A DNA stretch of 64,000 nucleotides from the NCBI RefSeq assembly GCF_000160875.1, contig NZ_GG700805.1, positions 186,001 to 250,000 on the forward strand, given 5' to 3'. Of this stretch, positions 1 through 10,237 are shown piece after piece. Below the pieces are notes generated by a model that saw nothing but the letters and a program-made list of their open reading frames with translations, was not told the DNA's origin and made no database searches. Position 1 is the stretch's first letter. The number at the start of each line of letters is the position of its first letter. The stretch is from Lactobacillus iners DSM 13335 (GTDB taxonomy: Bacteria > Bacillota > Bacilli > Lactobacillales > Lactobacillaceae). The translations under genes were made by a program, and so were the position numbers.

Positions 1-214
1 CAAAAAAGGCGATGTTGTTAAAGCAGTTATTGTTAGAACTAAATCAGGTGCACGTCGAGAAGATGGTTCTTACATTAAGTTTGATGAAAATGCTGCAGTT
101 ATCATTAATGCAGATAAGAGCCCTCGTGGTACTCGTATTTTTGGACCAGTTGCTCGTGAATTGCGAGAACACGATTTTATGAAGATCGTGTCACTTGCTC
201 CTGAAGTATTATAA
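1..214 (+). CDS. rplN: 50S ribosomal protein L14 (uL14), C-terminal part
   Basis: The first 70 visible codons, read from base 2, encode the C-terminal half of uL14, an rRNA-binding protein at the L14/L19 bridge of the large subunit. The stretch ends in the typical [12 protein letters not shown] tail before TAA. The family is about 122 residues long, so roughly 50 are outside the window. It is followed by rplX after 20 nt, the canonical spc operon order. Identification is by direct recognition of the conserved C-terminus. Confidence 0.96.
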   Translation, partial: KKGDVVKAVIVRTKSGARREDGSYIKFDENAAVIINADKSPRGTRIFGPVARELREHDFMKIVSLAPEVL

Positions 215-234
215 AGATATAGGGAGGTGCACTG

Positions 235-477
235 ATGTTTGTAAAAACAGGTGACAAAGTTAAGGTTATTGCCGGCAACGACAAAGGCAAGGAAGGTATT
301 GTTCTTTCAGTTAATGCTAAGACTAACCGAGTTGTTGTTAAGGGCATCCACAAGGTAAAGAAACATGAAAAGCCATCACAAACTAACGCCAATGGTGGTG
401 TAGTTGAAAAAGAAGGTTCAATTCATGTTTCAAATGTAAAAGTTATTGAAAAAGCTAAAAAAGAAGATAAGAAATAG
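235..477 (+). CDS. rplX: 50S ribosomal protein L24 (uL24)
   Basis: An 80-residue protein with an N-terminal KOW motif ([16 protein letters not shown]), the RNA-binding signature of uL24, an early assembly initiator of the 50S subunit. The length is slightly below the usual 100-105 residues, as is common in lactobacilli. ATG is preceded by an AGGGAGGTG Shine-Dalgarno site. It sits between rplN and rplE in the spc operon. Confidence 0.97.
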   Translation: MFVKTGDKVKVIAGNDKGKEGIVLSVNAKTNRVVVKGIHKVKKHEKPSQTNANGGVVEKEGSIHVSNVKVIEKAKKEDKK

Positions 478-491
478 GGAGGAGGACTCAA

Positions 492-1034
492 ATGGCAAAT
501 ACATTATTAGAAAAATACAAAAAAGAAATAGCACCAGCATTGAAGGAAAAATTCAATTACTCATCAACTATGCAAATTCCAAAGATTGAAAAGATTGTGT
601 TGAACATGGGTGTCGGTGATGCTGTTTCTAACGCAAAAAATCTTGATGAAGCTGTTGAAGAATTAACTTTAATTTCAGGTCAAAAACCTCTAATTACTAA
701 AGCTAAAAAATCAATTGCCAACTTCCGTTTACGTGAAGGTATGTCTATTGGTGCTAAGGTAACACTTAGAGGAGATAGAATGTATGACTTTTTATATAAG
801 TTAATTAATGTTTCACTCCCACGAGTTCGTGACTTCCGTGGTGTTAGTTCTAGATCATTTGATGGTCGTGGTAACTATACTCTAGGTGTCAAAGAACAGT
901 TAATTTTCCCTGAAATCGATTATGATAAGGTTAATCGTGTTAGAGGGTTAGATGTTGTTATTGTAACTACTGCCAAATCAGATGAAGAAGCACATGAACT
1001 TCTTGCACAATTTGGTATGCCTTTTAGTAAATAA
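492..1034 (+). CDS. rplE: 50S ribosomal protein L5 (uL5)
   Basis: A 180-residue protein matching uL5, which binds 5S rRNA and contacts the P-site tRNA in the central protuberance. Recognisable segments are VLNMGVGDA near residue 36, the [14 protein letters not shown] block, and [11 protein letters not shown]. Full family length with an intact C-terminus. A GGAGGA site precedes the ATG, and rpsN follows after 15 nt. Confidence 0.98.
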   Translation: MANTLLEKYKKEIAPALKEKFNYSSTMQIPKIEKIVLNMGVGDAVSNAKNLDEAVEELTLISGQKPLITKAKKSIANFRLREGMSIGAKVTLRGDRMYDFLYKLINVSLPRVRDFRGVSSRSFDGRGNYTLGVKEQLIFPEIDYDKVNRVRGLDVVIVTTAKSDEEAHELLAQFGMPFSK

Positions 1035-1049
1035 TTTGGAGGACAATTA

Positions 1050-1235
1050 ATGGCTAAAACATCTCAAATCGTCAGAAATCATCGTCCTGCTAAGTTTTCT
1101 TCACGTGAATACACACGTTGTGAAAGATGTGGACGCCCACATTCTGTATATCGTAAATTTAAATTATGTCGTATTTGCTTGAAAGATTTAGCACACAAGG
1201 GTCAAATTCCTGGTCTTAAAAAGGCAAGTTGGTAA
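1050..1235 (+). CDS. rpsN: 30S ribosomal protein S14, zinc-binding type
   Basis: A 61-residue uS14 of the short zinc-ribbon class: CERC and CRIC cysteine pairs at about residues 24-27 and 40-43 would bind one zinc ion. It assembles late in the 30S head. Firmicutes often carry a second, zinc-independent S14 elsewhere that is used under zinc limitation; none is seen in this window. Standard operon position between rplE and rpsH. Confidence 0.97.
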   Translation: MAKTSQIVRNHRPAKFSSREYTRCERCGRPHSVYRKFKLCRICLKDLAHKGQIPGLKKASW

Positions 1236-1261
1236 TTAACGATAAAGGAGGCAATTTTTAA

Positions 1262-1660
1262 ATGGTCATGACAGATCCGATTGCAGATTACTTAACTAGA
1301 ATCAGAAATGCTAACATGGCAAAGCATGAATCAGTTGTAATTCCTGCATCATCAATGAAAAAATCACTTAGTGAGATTTTAAAGCAAGAAGGCTTCATTC
1401 GTGATTACCAAGTTGAAGAAGACAATAAACAAGGATTAATTACAGTCTTCTTGAAATATGGTCCTAACAATGAGCGTGTTATTTCAGGCTTGAAACGTAT
1501 TTCAAAACCTGGATTAAGAAATTATGTGAGTGCAGAAAACTTACCTAAAGTTCTCAATGGATTAGGTATTGCCATCATCTCAACTTCTGCTGGTATTATT
1601 ACCGATAAAGAAGCAAGAGAAAAGAATGTTGGTGGCGAAGTTATCGCATATGTTTGGTAA
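1262..1660 (+). CDS. rpsH: 30S ribosomal protein S8 (uS8)
   Basis: A 132-residue uS8, a primary 16S rRNA binder in the central domain. The N-terminus [17 protein letters not shown] and the C-terminal block with ISTSAGI and GGEVIAYVW are diagnostic. Two start codons are possible; ATG 1262 and the in-frame ATG 1268 share the AAAGGAGG site at about 1245-1253, and the second gives the more usual MTDPIADYL start. Confidence 0.97.
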   Translation: MVMTDPIADYLTRIRNANMAKHESVVIPASSMKKSLSEILKQEGFIRDYQVEEDNKQGLITVFLKYGPNNERVISGLKRISKPGLRNYVSAENLPKVLNGLGIAIISTSAGIITDKEAREKNVGGEVIAYVW

Positions 1661-1684
1661 TTAGGACAGAGAGGAGAACTATTA

Positions 1685-2215
1685 ATGAGCCGTATTGGTT
1701 TAAAGGTTATTAACGTTCCTGAAAGCGTCACAGTTACCAAAAATGGTGACAATATCACTGTTAAGGGACCAAAGGGTGAACTTACTAGATATTTTGATCC
1801 ACGCATCATTTTTGAACAAAAAGATGGCGAAATAACTTTCAGTCGTTCTAGTGAGTCAGATAAAGCTCTTCATGGTACATCAAGAGCTAATCTTGCTGCA
1901 ATGATTGAAGGTGTTAATACAGGCTACGTTAAGAAATTAACATTAGTAGGTGTTGGATACCGTGCAAATGCACAAGGTAAAAAATTAACATTAAATGTTG
2001 GTTATTCACACCCAGTTGAATTTGAAGCACCAGAAGGTGTAACAGTTACTACTCCAGCAGCAACTACTATTCAGATTGAAGGTATTTCAAAGCAAGTTGT
2101 TGGTCAATTTGCTGCAGAAATCCGTGATGTAAGACCACCTGAGCCATATAAAGGTAAAGGTATTCGTTACGAAGATGAATATGTACGCCGCAAGGAAGGT
2201 AAAACAGGTAAATAA
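1685..2215 (+). CDS. rplF: 50S ribosomal protein L6 (uL6)
   Basis: A 176-residue uL6 with the duplicated L6 fold. The start MSRIG and the C-terminal signature [16 protein letters not shown] are characteristic. The protein sits near the GTPase-associated centre of the 50S subunit. Normal family length. It follows rpsH after 24 nt with a GAGGAG site. Confidence 0.98.
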   Translation: MSRIGLKVINVPESVTVTKNGDNITVKGPKGELTRYFDPRIIFEQKDGEITFSRSSESDKALHGTSRANLAAMIEGVNTGYVKKLTLVGVGYRANAQGKKLTLNVGYSHPVEFEAPEGVTVTTPAATTIQIEGISKQVVGQFAAEIRDVRPPEPYKGKGIRYEDEYVRRKEGKTGK

Positions 2216-2241
2216 TAAATAGAAATTTTTGAGGTGAAATT

Positions 2242-2601
2242 GTGATTTCAAAACCAGATAAAAACAAGTTGCGCGCAAAGCGCCACAGACGTATTCGTGG
2301 TAAAATTTCTGGTACTGCAGAGCGCCCACGCTTAAGTATTTTTAGATCAAACAAAAACATCTATGCTCAATTAATTGATGACGTAGAGGGTGTAACGCTC
2401 GCAAGTGCCTCAACAAATGATAAAGCTATTACAGCTGAAGGTTCTAAGATTGAACAGGCAGCTCAAGTAGGTAAGGCTTTAGCTGAAGCAGCATCTAAGA
2501 AGAACATTAAGACAGTAGTTTTTGATAGAAGTGGTTACTTGTATCATGGTCGTGTTGCCGCTCTTGCTGAAGCAGCTCGTGAAAACGGATTAGAGTTTTA
2601 G
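2242..2601 (+). CDS. rplR: 50S ribosomal protein L18 (uL18)
   Basis: A 119-residue uL18, a 5S rRNA-binding protein with a basic N-terminus ([21 protein letters not shown]) and the C-terminal [20 protein letters not shown] block. Translation starts at GTG 2242 behind a TTTTGAGGTG site; no in-frame ATG fits better. Lies in the usual rplF-rplR-rpsE order. Confidence 0.97.
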   Translation: MISKPDKNKLRAKRHRRIRGKISGTAERPRLSIFRSNKNIYAQLIDDVEGVTLASASTNDKAITAEGSKIEQAAQVGKALAEAASKKNIKTVVFDRSGYLYHGRVAALAEAARENGLEF

Positions 2602-2618
2602 GAAAGGAGAATTAACTA

Positions 2619-3131
2619 ATGGCAAACCACAACGATTCTCGTAAAGATCGTAAAAAAGACGATATTGAAGATCAATTAGTAGCTATTAACAGAATCACCA
2701 AGGTTGTTAAAGGTGGACGTCGCATGAGATTTGCAGCCGTGGTTGTTGTCGGCGATAGAAAAGGTCATGTTGGCTTTGGTACTGGTAAGGCTCAAGAAGT
2801 TCCTGAAGCAATTCGCAAGGCTGTAGAAGCTGGTAAGAAGAGAATGATTGAAGTACCTGTTGTTGGTACTACTATTCCACATGATGTTTTAGGACACTTT
2901 GGTTCAGGTAGCATTATGCTTAAGCCCGCTGAAGCTGGTTCCGGTGTAGCAGCTGGTGGTGCTGTACGTATTGTTATGGATTTAGCTGGTATCTCTGATG
3001 TTACTTCTAAATCATTGGGATCAAACACTCCAATCAATGTAATTCGTGCTACTATGGACGGTTTAAAGAAGTTAAAGACTCGCGAGGAAGTATTAAAACT
3101 TCGTGAATCTGCAAAGAGCTTAGAAGATTAA
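2619..3131 (+). CDS. rpsE: 30S ribosomal protein S5 (uS5)
   Basis: A 170-residue uS5, important for decoding fidelity and mRNA unwinding. The double-stranded RNA-binding N-terminal domain contains [21 protein letters not shown]. The glycine-rich loop [18 protein letters not shown] follows, and the C-terminal domain ends with [10 protein letters not shown]. Full length; a GGAAAGGAG site precedes the ATG. Confidence 0.98.
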   Translation: MANHNDSRKDRKKDDIEDQLVAINRITKVVKGGRRMRFAAVVVVGDRKGHVGFGTGKAQEVPEAIRKAVEAGKKRMIEVPVVGTTIPHDVLGHFGSGSIMLKPAEAGSGVAAGGAVRIVMDLAGISDVTSKSLGSNTPINVIRATMDGLKKLKTREEVLKLRESAKSLED

Positions 3132-3143
3132 GGAGAATAGAAT

Positions 3144-3329
3144 ATGACTGAATTAAAAGTTACCTTAATTAGAAGTGCCGCTCACCGTCTTCCTAATCAA
3201 AGAAAAGTTGTTAAGGCTTTAGGATTAGGAAAAGTTAGCAGCAATGTTGTTTTACCTGATAACGCTGCAACTCGTGGTGCTTTACTGAAGATTGCACATT
3301 TAATCTCAGTTGAAGAGGTTAGTAAATAA
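3144..3329 (+). CDS. rpmD: 50S ribosomal protein L30 (uL30)
   Basis: A 61-residue uL30 with the typical start [19 protein letters not shown] and the alpha-beta fold motif [20 protein letters not shown]. Only bacteria use this short form. It follows rpsE after 12 nt and precedes rplO. Confidence 0.97.
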   Translation: MTELKVTLIRSAAHRLPNQRKVVKALGLGKVSSNVVLPDNAATRGALLKIAHLISVEEVSK

Positions 3330-3359
3330 TTATATAGAATCTAAGGAGGTGCTCGATTA

Positions 3360-3800
3360 ATGAAGCTTAATGAATTAAAAGCTACAGAAGGTTCTCGTCG
3401 CAATAGAAAACGTGTTGGACGTGGTACTTCTAGTGGTTATGGTAAGACATCAGGTCGTGGTCAAAAAGGACAATTAGCACGTTCAGGTGGTAAAACTCGT
3501 TTAGGTTTTGAAGGTGGACAAATGCCTTTGTACAGAAGAATGCCAAAACGTGGTTTTAACAACATTAACCGCAAAGAATATGCAATTATTAATTTAAACG
3601 ATCTTAACAAATTTGAAGCTGGTAGTGAAGTGACTATCGATTCATTAAAAGAAGCAGGTATTGTTAAAAAAGAACTTGCTGGTGTCAAATTGTTAGCTAA
3701 CGGTAAATTAGATGTTAAATTAACTGTTAAAGTTAATAAAGTATCAGAATCAGCTAAGAAGGCTGTTGAAACTGCTGGCGGAACTGTTGAGGTGATTTAA
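3360..3800 (+). CDS. rplO: 50S ribosomal protein L15 (uL15)
   Basis: A 146-residue uL15, a late-assembly protein with a long basic N-terminal extension ([20 protein letters not shown]) and the [20 protein letters not shown] core. The stop codon overlaps the secY start by one base (TAATG), so secY is probably translationally coupled to it. An AAGGAGGTG site lies before the ATG. Confidence 0.98.
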   Translation: MKLNELKATEGSRRNRKRVGRGTSSGYGKTSGRGQKGQLARSGGKTRLGFEGGQMPLYRRMPKRGFNNINRKEYAIINLNDLNKFEAGSEVTIDSLKEAGIVKKELAGVKLLANGKLDVKLTVKVNKVSESAKKAVETAGGTVEVI

Positions 3801-5104
3801 TGTTCACTACCTTGAAGAACGCTTTTAAAGACAAAGAAATAAGAGGTAAGATTTACTACACTTTGTTTATCCTTTTACTTTATCGTATAGGAGCTAACAT
3901 TGCTGTCCCTGGTATTAATGCAAAGGCTTTAGCTATATTAGCTAATAGTTCTGCTAAAAACTTGATACCTATGCTTGATACTATAAGTGGTGGTGGGTTA
4001 GATACATTTTCCATTTTTGCTTTGGGTGTATCTCCTTACATAACAGCCCAGATTGTTATTCAACTTTTGCAAATGGATATTGTTCCTAAGTTAGTTGAAT
4101 GGGGCAAACAGGGTGAAGTTGGACGTCGAAAGACCAATCAGGTTACTAGATATTTAGCTTTAGTCGTTGCATTTATCCAAAGTATCGGTATTACATTAGG
4201 TTTTAACGTATTAACGCAAATGGGCTTGGTTCGCACACAAACTGTTGAGACATATGTACAAATAGCAATTATTATGACGGCCGGTACAATGTTATTAACA
4301 TGGTTGGGTGATGAAATTACTGACAAAGGGTTAGGTAATGGAGTATCTGTGTTGATTTTTGCTGGTATTATCGCCAGATTACCTCATGGTCTATACAAGT
4401 TGTTTAATGATAGTATTATTAATACATCTTCTAGTGATAGGATTAATGGTATTTTGTTCTTCATTGGTATGCTCATTATTATCTTTTTAGTAGCTAAATT
4501 TGTTACATGGTTTCAGCAAGCAGATTTACGAGTACCAATACAATATACTCGTAGAGCAACTTTGAGTGGATCTGAAAGTTTTCTACCATTAAAAATAAAT
4601 GTATCTGGTGTTATTCCTGTTATCTTTGCCAGTTCTTTCATTGTGACGCCTGCAACAATTTTGGAAGCGTTCAGACTAAATCATGGTGGAGATCAGTGGT
4701 TCCAAGTTTGCCAAGAGATATTTAGCTTACAAACTACATATGGTGCATTGATATACACATTTTTGATTGTTTTGTTTACATTTTTCTATGCTTTTGTTCA
4801 AGTTAATCCAGAGAAATTATCTGAAAATTTGCAAAAGCAAGGTGCATATATACCTAGTGTTTGGCCAGGTAAGGATACTCAGAAATATGTATCTCAAATT
4901 CTTATGCGTATTTCAACTGTTGGTGCCATATTTTTAGGATTGGTAGCTCTCTTGCCTCAGTTAGCAACTAATATGTGGAACTTACCGCAATCTATTGGAT
5001 TAGGTGGTACTAGTTTATTAATTGTTATTGGTGTAGTGCTTGAATTATCTCGCCAAATTGATGGTCTGTTAATGAAGCGTGAATATGTTGGATTTATTAG
5101 ATAG
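3800..5104 (+). CDS. secY: Preprotein translocase subunit SecY
   Basis: The 434-residue channel-forming subunit of the Sec translocon, with ten predicted membrane segments. Family signatures include GGGLDTFSIFALGVSPYITAQ in the second membrane segment and the cytosolic loops used by SecA and ribosomes. The start overlaps the rplO stop. With secE (34516) and nusG elsewhere in this window, two of the three core SecYEG genes are visible. Confidence 0.98.
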   Translation: MFTTLKNAFKDKEIRGKIYYTLFILLLYRIGANIAVPGINAKALAILANSSAKNLIPMLDTISGGGLDTFSIFALGVSPYITAQIVIQLLQMDIVPKLVEWGKQGEVGRRKTNQVTRYLALVVAFIQSIGITLGFNVLTQMGLVRTQTVETYVQIAIIMTAGTMLLTWLGDEITDKGLGNGVSVLIFAGIIARLPHGLYKLFNDSIINTSSSDRINGILFFIGMLIIIFLVAKFVTWFQQADLRVPIQYTRRATLSGSESFLPLKINVSGVIPVIFASSFIVTPATILEAFRLNHGGDQWFQVCQEIFSLQTTYGALIYTFLIVLFTFFYAFVQVNPEKLSENLQKQGAYIPSVWPGKDTQKYVSQILMRISTVGAIFLGLVALLPQLATNMWNLPQSIGLGGTSLLIVIGVVLELSRQIDGLLMKREYVGFIR

Positions 5105-5113
5105 GATAAAGAA

Positions 5114-5764
5114 ATGATTAATTTAATTCTTTTAGGCTTGCCTGGTGCAGGAAAAGGAACTGCATCAGAGCGTATTGTAGATGAATTTCATTTAGCACAT
5201 ATTTCGACTGGTGATATGTTTAGAGAAGCGATTGCTAATGAAACACCAGTAGGTCTAGAAGCTAAAAGTTATATTGATAATGGTAATTTAGTTCCTGATG
5301 AAGTTACAGCCAAATTGGTTGAAGAAAGACTTCAACAGAAGGACACAGAAAAAGGATTTATTCTAGATGGATTTCCTCGTACTACTGTTCAAGCTGAATT
5401 ATTGGAAGATATTACTAAGCGTTTAGATAAGAGACTTACTAATGTTATTTCTATTGATGTTAGTGAAGATGTTTTGATTAAGCGTTTATCAGCTAGATAT
5501 ATGTGCAAGGCCTGTGGAGCAACCTACAATAAAATTTCTAATCCTACAAAGGTTGAAGGTAAATGTGATCGTTGCGGTGGTTCAGAGTTTTATCAGCGTG
5601 ATGATGACAAACCTGAGGTAGTAAAGAATCGTTTAGAGGTTAACAAGAAAATGAATACGCCTTTAAAGGATTTCTACGATAAAAAAGGAATATTGTCATC
5701 AGTAAATGGTGAGCAAACCCCCGACAAGGTATTTGAAGAAATATATGATATTCTGAAGAAATAG
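5114..5764 (+). CDS. adk: Adenylate kinase
   Basis: A 216-residue cytosolic enzyme catalysing ATP + AMP = 2 ADP. The P-loop GLPGAGKGT is at residues 8-16 and the AMP-site block DGFPRT at about 84-89. The LID domain carries the four-cysteine zinc site CKAC...CDRC of the Gram-positive long form. Its place between secY and infA is standard in Firmicutes. Confidence 0.98.
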   Translation: MINLILLGLPGAGKGTASERIVDEFHLAHISTGDMFREAIANETPVGLEAKSYIDNGNLVPDEVTAKLVEERLQQKDTEKGFILDGFPRTTVQAELLEDITKRLDKRLTNVISIDVSEDVLIKRLSARYMCKACGATYNKISNPTKVEGKCDRCGGSEFYQRDDDKPEVVKNRLEVNKKMNTPLKDFYDKKGILSSVNGEQTPDKVFEEIYDILKK

Positions 5765-5839
5765 GATCTCTCATTGTTTTTTTTGATATCCGTGTTATAA
5801 TTCCTTAGTGTGGCTAGTTGTCAATTTGGAGGAACAATT

Positions 5840-6061
5840 TTGGCTAAAGAAGACGTCATAGAAGTTGAGGGTAAAGTAATAGATACTTTGCCTAATGCTA
5901 TGTTTAAAGTTGAATTAGAGAATGGTGCTACAATATTAGCCCATGTTTCAGGTAAGATTAGAATGCATTACATTAGGATCTTACCTGGTGACAGAGTTAC
6001 TGTAGAATTATCCCCTTATGATTTAACAAAGGGTAGAATTACTTATCGTTTTATCAAATAA
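5840..6061 (+). CDS. infA: Translation initiation factor IF-1
   Basis: A 73-residue S1-fold OB protein that blocks the ribosomal A site during initiation. The start chosen is TTG 5840, placed after TTTGGAGGAAC, and gives [13 protein letters not shown], the universal IF-1 N-terminus. An upstream in-frame GTG (5810) would add ten unconserved residues and lacks a Shine-Dalgarno site. Spacer upstream (5765-5839) contains a T-rich tract but no convincing hairpin. Confidence 0.96.
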   Translation: MAKEDVIEVEGKVIDTLPNAMFKVELENGATILAHVSGKIRMHYIRILPGDRVTVELSPYDLTKGRITYRFIK

Positions 6062-6075
6062 TTACGGAGGCAAAC

Positions 6076-6192
6076 ATGAAAGTTAGACCATCTGTTAAGC
6101 CAATGTGTGAGCATTGCAAAATTATTAAAAGAAATGGTCGTGTTATGGTTATTTGCTCTGCAAATCCAAAACACAAACAACGTCAAGGTTAA
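6076..6192 (+). CDS. rpmJ: 50S ribosomal protein L36 (bL36)
   Basis: A 38-residue protein, the smallest ribosomal protein. Begins [20 protein letters not shown] and ends NPKHKQRQG. Cysteines at 11, 14 and 27 and a histidine near 33 form the zinc site. A TACGGAGGC site precedes ATG 6076. Between infA and rpsM, the standard order. Confidence 0.97.
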   Translation: MKVRPSVKPMCEHCKIIKRNGRVMVICSANPKHKQRQG

Positions 6193-6224
6193 TATAATTA
6201 CTAAAGAAATAGGAGGTGCAATTA

Positions 6225-6575
6225 ATGGCACGTATTGCTGGTGTTGACTTACCAAGAGATAAAAGAATTGTTATCGCATTAACTTATATTTATGGTATTG
6301 GTGAACCTACTGCTAAAGTTATTTGTGAAGCAGCAGGAGTATCTGAAGATGTTCGTACAAGTGACTTAACTCCAGAACAACAAGAAAAGCTTCGTAGTGA
6401 AGTAGATAAGTTCCGCGTTGAAGGTGATCTTCGTCGTGAAGTTAACTTAAATATTAAGCGTTTGGTCGAGATAGGTTCTTACCGTGGTATCCGCCACCGT
6501 CGAGGATTACCTGTTCGTGGACAAAATACTAAAAATAATGCTCGTACTCGTAAGGGTTCAAAGGGCAAGAGATAA
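6225..6575 (+). CDS. rpsM: 30S ribosomal protein S13 (uS13)
   Basis: A 116-residue head protein contacting P-site tRNA through its basic C-terminal tail ([18 protein letters not shown]). The correct start is ATG 6225 ([14 protein letters not shown]), eight bases after AGGAGG; an in-frame GTG at 6216 lies inside the Shine-Dalgarno site itself. First gene of the alpha-operon block rpsM-rpsK-rpoA-rplQ. Confidence 0.98.
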   Translation: MARIAGVDLPRDKRIVIALTYIYGIGEPTAKVICEAAGVSEDVRTSDLTPEQQEKLRSEVDKFRVEGDLRREVNLNIKRLVEIGSYRGIRHRRGLPVRGQNTKNNARTRKGSKGKR

Positions 6576-6595
6576 AATAATAGGAGGTTAAGTTA

Positions 6596-6985
6596 ATGGC
6601 TGCAAAGAAAACAGCACGTAAGCGCCGTGTAAAGAAACATGTCGAAAGCGGCGTAGCTCATATTCATTCAACGTTTAATAACACGTTGGTAATGATTACT
6701 GACGTACAAGGAAATGCAGTTGCATGGTCTTCAGCTGGTGCATTAGGCTTTAAGGGTAGTCGTAAATCTACTCCATTTGCTGCACAAATGGCTGCAGAAG
6801 CTGCTACTAAGACTGCTATGGACCAAGGTATGAAACATGTTGAAGTTTCTGTTAAAGGTCCTGGTGCTGGACGTGAAGCTGCTATTAGAGCACTTCAAGC
6901 TACTGGTCTTGAAATTACTGCTATTCGTGATGTGACTCCGGTTCCGCATAACGGTTCTAGACCACCAAAACGTCGTCGTGTCTAA
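6596..6985 (+). CDS. rpsK: 30S ribosomal protein S11 (uS11)
   Basis: A 129-residue platform protein. Recognised from [17 protein letters not shown], the [14 protein letters not shown] block and the C-terminal [15 protein letters not shown]. It interacts with the Shine-Dalgarno/anti-Shine-Dalgarno duplex region of the 30S subunit. Follows rpsM after 20 nt. Confidence 0.98.
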   Translation: MAAKKTARKRRVKKHVESGVAHIHSTFNNTLVMITDVQGNAVAWSSAGALGFKGSRKSTPFAAQMAAEAATKTAMDQGMKHVEVSVKGPGAGREAAIRALQATGLEITAIRDVTPVPHNGSRPPKRRRV

Positions 6986-7030
6986 TATTATCCTGCGTGC
7001 AGGACATTCCGTTTTGAAAGGGGCCCAGTA

Positions 7031-7969
7031 ATGATTGAATTTGAAAAACCAAATATAACCGTTATAGATCAAGAAGAATCATATGGTAAGTTTGTTGTCG
7101 AACCTTTAGAACGCGGTTTTGGGACTACTTTAGGTAACTCACTCCGTCGTGTCTTATTAACTTCAATTTCAGGTACGGCACTTTCTTACATTATGATTGA
7201 TGGTGTTTTACATGAATTTTCAACAATTCCAGGCGTAAGAGAAGATGTAACCAAAATAATTCTTAATTTAAAGAAATTGGAATTAAAGCTCTTAGTTGAT
7301 GAAGAAAAAATGGTTGAAATTGATGTTGAAGGACCAGCAGTTGTTACAGCTGCAGATCTTAAAGTCGATGCTGATGTTGAAATATTAAACCCTGATCAGT
7401 ATATTTGTACTATTGCTGAAGGTGGTCATTTGCATATGAGCATCGCAATTAAAAATGGTCGTGGTTATATTCCGGCAAGTGAAAATAAATCTGATGATAT
7501 GCCTATTGGTGTAATTCCAGTTGATTCGCTTTTTTCACCTATTAAAAAAGTTAATTATCAAGTTGAAAATGCACGTGTGGGTAAGAGAGATGATTATGAC
7601 AAACTCACTTTAGAATTGTGGACGGATGGTTCAATCACACCTAATGATGCCCTTAGTTTTGCCGCAAAGATTCTTGAAGAACACTTTAAAGTATTTATGT
7701 CTGCAGATATGAGTGATCAATTTGCTAATGTTATGATTGAAAAAGAAGACAAATCTAACGAGAAAAAGCTTGAGATGACCATTGAAGAATTAGATCTTTC
7801 TGTAAGATCCTATAATTGTTTAAAGCGTGCGGGAATTAATACCGTTCAAGAATTGAATAATAAATCTGAAGCAGATATGATGCGTGTACGTAACTTAGGA
7901 CGTAAATCATTAGAAGAAGTAAAGAATAAACTTACCGAACTTGGTCTTTCCTTTAGTAAGGAAGATTAG
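7031..7969 (+). CDS. rpoA: DNA-directed RNA polymerase subunit alpha
   Basis: A 312-residue RNAP alpha. The N-terminal dimerisation domain contains [19 protein letters not shown]; an acidic linker follows at about 235-245; the C-terminal domain ([15 protein letters not shown], helix-hairpin-helix with LGRKSLEE) binds UP elements and activators. Normal length. Placed between rpsK and rplQ as in other Firmicutes. Confidence 0.99.
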   Translation: MIEFEKPNITVIDQEESYGKFVVEPLERGFGTTLGNSLRRVLLTSISGTALSYIMIDGVLHEFSTIPGVREDVTKIILNLKKLELKLLVDEEKMVEIDVEGPAVVTAADLKVDADVEILNPDQYICTIAEGGHLHMSIAIKNGRGYIPASENKSDDMPIGVIPVDSLFSPIKKVNYQVENARVGKRDDYDKLTLELWTDGSITPNDALSFAAKILEEHFKVFMSADMSDQFANVMIEKEDKSNEKKLEMTIEELDLSVRSYNCLKRAGINTVQELNNKSEADMMRVRNLGRKSLEEVKNKLTELGLSFSKED

Positions 7970-7993
7970 GTTGTGTATTAAGGAGGGAAATTC

Positions 7994-8377
7994 ATGTCAT
8001 ACCGTAAATTAGGCTGTGATAGTGCTCATAGAAAAGCAATGCTTAGAGCATTGACTACTCAGTTGATTATGAATGAACGTATTGAGACTACTGAAACTCG
8101 CGGTAAAGAGATCCGTAAGACAGTTGAAAAAATGATTACATTAGGTAAGCGTGGAGACTTGAGTGCTAGAAGACAAGCTGCCGCATATGTACGTAATGAG
8201 ATTGCAGATATTCATGAAGAAAAAGATGGATTAGTTGTTAAAACTGCATTACAGAAATTGTTCAGTGATGTAGCACCTCGTTACAAAGACCGTAATGGTG
8301 GATATACTAGAATGTATAAATTAGCAATGCCTCGTAAAGGTGACGCTGCACCAATGGTAATTATTGAATTAGTTTAA
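7994..8377 (+). CDS. rplQ: 50S ribosomal protein L17 (bL17)
   Basis: A 127-residue bL17, last ribosomal gene of this operon. Start [18 protein letters not shown] and end MVIIELV are characteristic. An AAGGAGG site precedes the ATG. Its 3' untranslated region carries the L17 downstream element described at 8402-8497. Confidence 0.98.
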   Translation: MSYRKLGCDSAHRKAMLRALTTQLIMNERIETTETRGKEIRKTVEKMITLGKRGDLSARRQAAAYVRNEIADIHEEKDGLVVKTALQKLFSDVAPRYKDRNGGYTRMYKLAMPRKGDAAPMVIIELV

Positions 8378-8401
8378 ATATAAATATATCATGATATAAA
8401 T

Positions 8402-8497
8402 CTTTCACGAAAGCGAGAATAAGTGTGATGATGGTGGCTTATGCCTAGTCTAGCTTAGATGTTTATCGACATCCCTCTTCGTGGATGATTTTTTTTT
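8402..8497 (+). ncRNA. L17 downstream element (structured 3' UTR)
   Basis: Immediately after rplQ lies a compact structured stretch. Visible pairings are ATAAG/CTTAT, then GATGT (8458-8462) with ACATC (8469-8473), and CATCC (8470-8474) with GGATG (8483-8487). The last two exclude each other and the latter is followed by nine T, like a terminator. CACGAA (8406-8411) can also pair with TTCGTG (8478-8483). A conserved RNA called the L17 downstream element is known directly 3' of rplQ in lactic acid bacteria; position and structure fit. Its function is not established. Confidence 0.72.
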
Positions 8498-8561
8498 GCC
8501 TTTTTTTTGGTAAAATAGTTTCAGTATATGTTTTTTTATTGAGAAGGAGCTGTTAAGCAAA

Positions 8562-9410
8562 ATGGGATATAAAATTGTAGATGTTAATAATATATCATAT
8601 CAGTATTATGATAGCTCCCAGCTTGCACTAGATCATGTTTCATTTACTGTAGATTCAGGAATGTGGGTGTCAGTAGTAGGTCCTAATGGTAGTGGTAAGT
8701 CAACTTTAACTAAAATCTTAGATGGTTTATTAGTGCCAAAATCTGATAAAGATAGTCATATTATTATAGATGGTATTAAATTGTCAGATAATACTTTATA
8801 TGATATTCGAAACAAAATAGGTATTGTTTTTCAAGATCCAGAAAATCAATTTGTAGGTGCTACAGTGGCAGATGATGTTGCTTTTGGCCTAGAAAATAGA
8901 AACATAGACAGAAATCAAATGATAGGCATTGTAACTGATTCATTGAAACAAGTTGATATGTTAAAGTTTGCAGACAAAGCACCAAATATGTTATCAGGTG
9001 GGCAAAAGCAAAGAGTTGCTATAGCAGGTGTACTAGCCATTAAGCCTAAAATAATAATATTAGATGAAGCAACAAGTATGTTGGATCCCGATGGTAAAAA
9101 TATAATATTAAAATTAATAAAAAAATTACAAAAGCAAAATAATTATACTGTTATTTCTATTACACATGATTTGGAAGAAGCCATATATTCAGATAAGTTA
9201 TTAATTTTAAAAGCAGGAAAAGTTTTAAGATATGATCATCCTAGAAAAATATTTAATGACGTGCAATTATTAGAAAGATCGGGATTAGATTTACCATTTG
9301 TTTTTAAAATTAAAAGTCAACTTTCACAAATGGGTGTCAATATTCCAGAAGAAATCATAGGTCAAAAGGAGTTGGTAAATTATTTATGGCAATTAAGTTC
9401 GAAAAAGTAG
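8562..9410 (+). CDS. ecfA1: ECF transporter ATPase EcfA1
   Basis: A 282-residue ABC ATPase of the energy-coupling-factor module that powers uptake of vitamins through exchangeable S components. Walker A is GPNGSGKST near residue 41, the Q loop FQDPENQ, the signature LSGGQKQR and Walker B IIILDEATSMLDP. ATG follows GAGAAGGAGC. Its end overlaps ecfA2 by 25 nt. No S component gene lies here, as is usual for the shared group II module of lactobacilli. Confidence 0.95.
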   Translation: MGYKIVDVNNISYQYYDSSQLALDHVSFTVDSGMWVSVVGPNGSGKSTLTKILDGLLVPKSDKDSHIIIDGIKLSDNTLYDIRNKIGIVFQDPENQFVGATVADDVAFGLENRNIDRNQMIGIVTDSLKQVDMLKFADKAPNMLSGGQKQRVAIAGVLAIKPKIIILDEATSMLDPDGKNIILKLIKKLQKQNNYTVISITHDLEEAIYSDKLLILKAGKVLRYDHPRKIFNDVQLLERSGLDLPFVFKIKSQLSQMGVNIPEEIIGQKELVNYLWQLSSKK

Positions 9411-10237
9411 GATATACTTATGGAAGAGAAACTGCCTTTTCGTCTATGGGATTGAATGATATTAATACTGTTATTGAAAAAAATACATTCAATTCAGTAA
9501 TAGGTCATACTGGTAGTGGTAAAACAACCTTATTACAAGCATTAGATGGTCTGATTAAGATATCCACGGGAACGATATCATTAAAAAATATGGTTATTAA
9601 TGTTAATTCTGATGAAAAAAAGTTATTTATTCTTAGAAAGCATATAGGATTAGTTTTTCAATTTTCGGAAAATCAACTATTTGCAGATACTGTACTAAAA
9701 GATGTAATGTTTGGGCCAATTAATTTTGGAATTAGTGTTGATAAAGCAAAACAGTTAGCTGAAAAATGGTTGCGGTTTGTTGGTATTGGTTCAGAATTAT
9801 TTGATAAATCGCCATTTGATCTCTCAGGAGGTCAAATGAAACGAGTTGCTATAGCAGGTGTGTTGGCTTTTGAACCAGATATTTTATGTTTAGATGAGCC
9901 AGTATCTAGTTTAGATCCACAAGGTAGAAAATTAATAATGCAATTATTCAAAAAGTATCAACAAGATGGTCATACTGTAATTTTAGTTAGTCATAACATG
10001 GATGAGGTATATCATTATTCAGATAATATTATTGTTATGGAAAATGGCACAATTATTAAACAAGGTAGTCCTAGGAAAATATTTGAGGATAAAAATTGGT
10101 TAGACAAACATAAATTAGTTAGACCTAGCATCTTAAAATTTATTGATGATTTGGAAAAAGTGGGATTTAAAGTCACCAAAACAAATGATTTGTCTAATTT
10201 ATTAGGTGATATTTTACAACAGATAGGAGTAAAATAA
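9386..10237 (+). CDS. ecfA2: ECF transporter ATPase EcfA2
   Basis: A 283-residue partner ATPase forming the EcfA1/EcfA2 heterodimer. Walker A GHTGSGKTT, signature LSGGQMKR and Walker B CLDEPVSSLDP are visible, and the Q-loop FSENQL is typical of EcfA proteins. It starts inside the 3' end of ecfA1 (25-nt overlap) and abuts ecfT, so the three products are probably made in step. Confidence 0.95.
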   Translation: MAIKFEKVGYTYGRETAFSSMGLNDINTVIEKNTFNSVIGHTGSGKTTLLQALDGLIKISTGTISLKNMVINVNSDEKKLFILRKHIGLVFQFSENQLFADTVLKDVMFGPINFGISVDKAKQLAEKWLRFVGIGSELFDKSPFDLSGGQMKRVAIAGVLAFEPDILCLDEPVSSLDPQGRKLIMQLFKKYQQDGHTVILVSHNMDEVYHYSDNIIVMENGTIIKQGSPRKIFEDKNWLDKHKLVRPSILKFIDDLEKVGFKVTKTNDLSNLLGDILQQIGVK

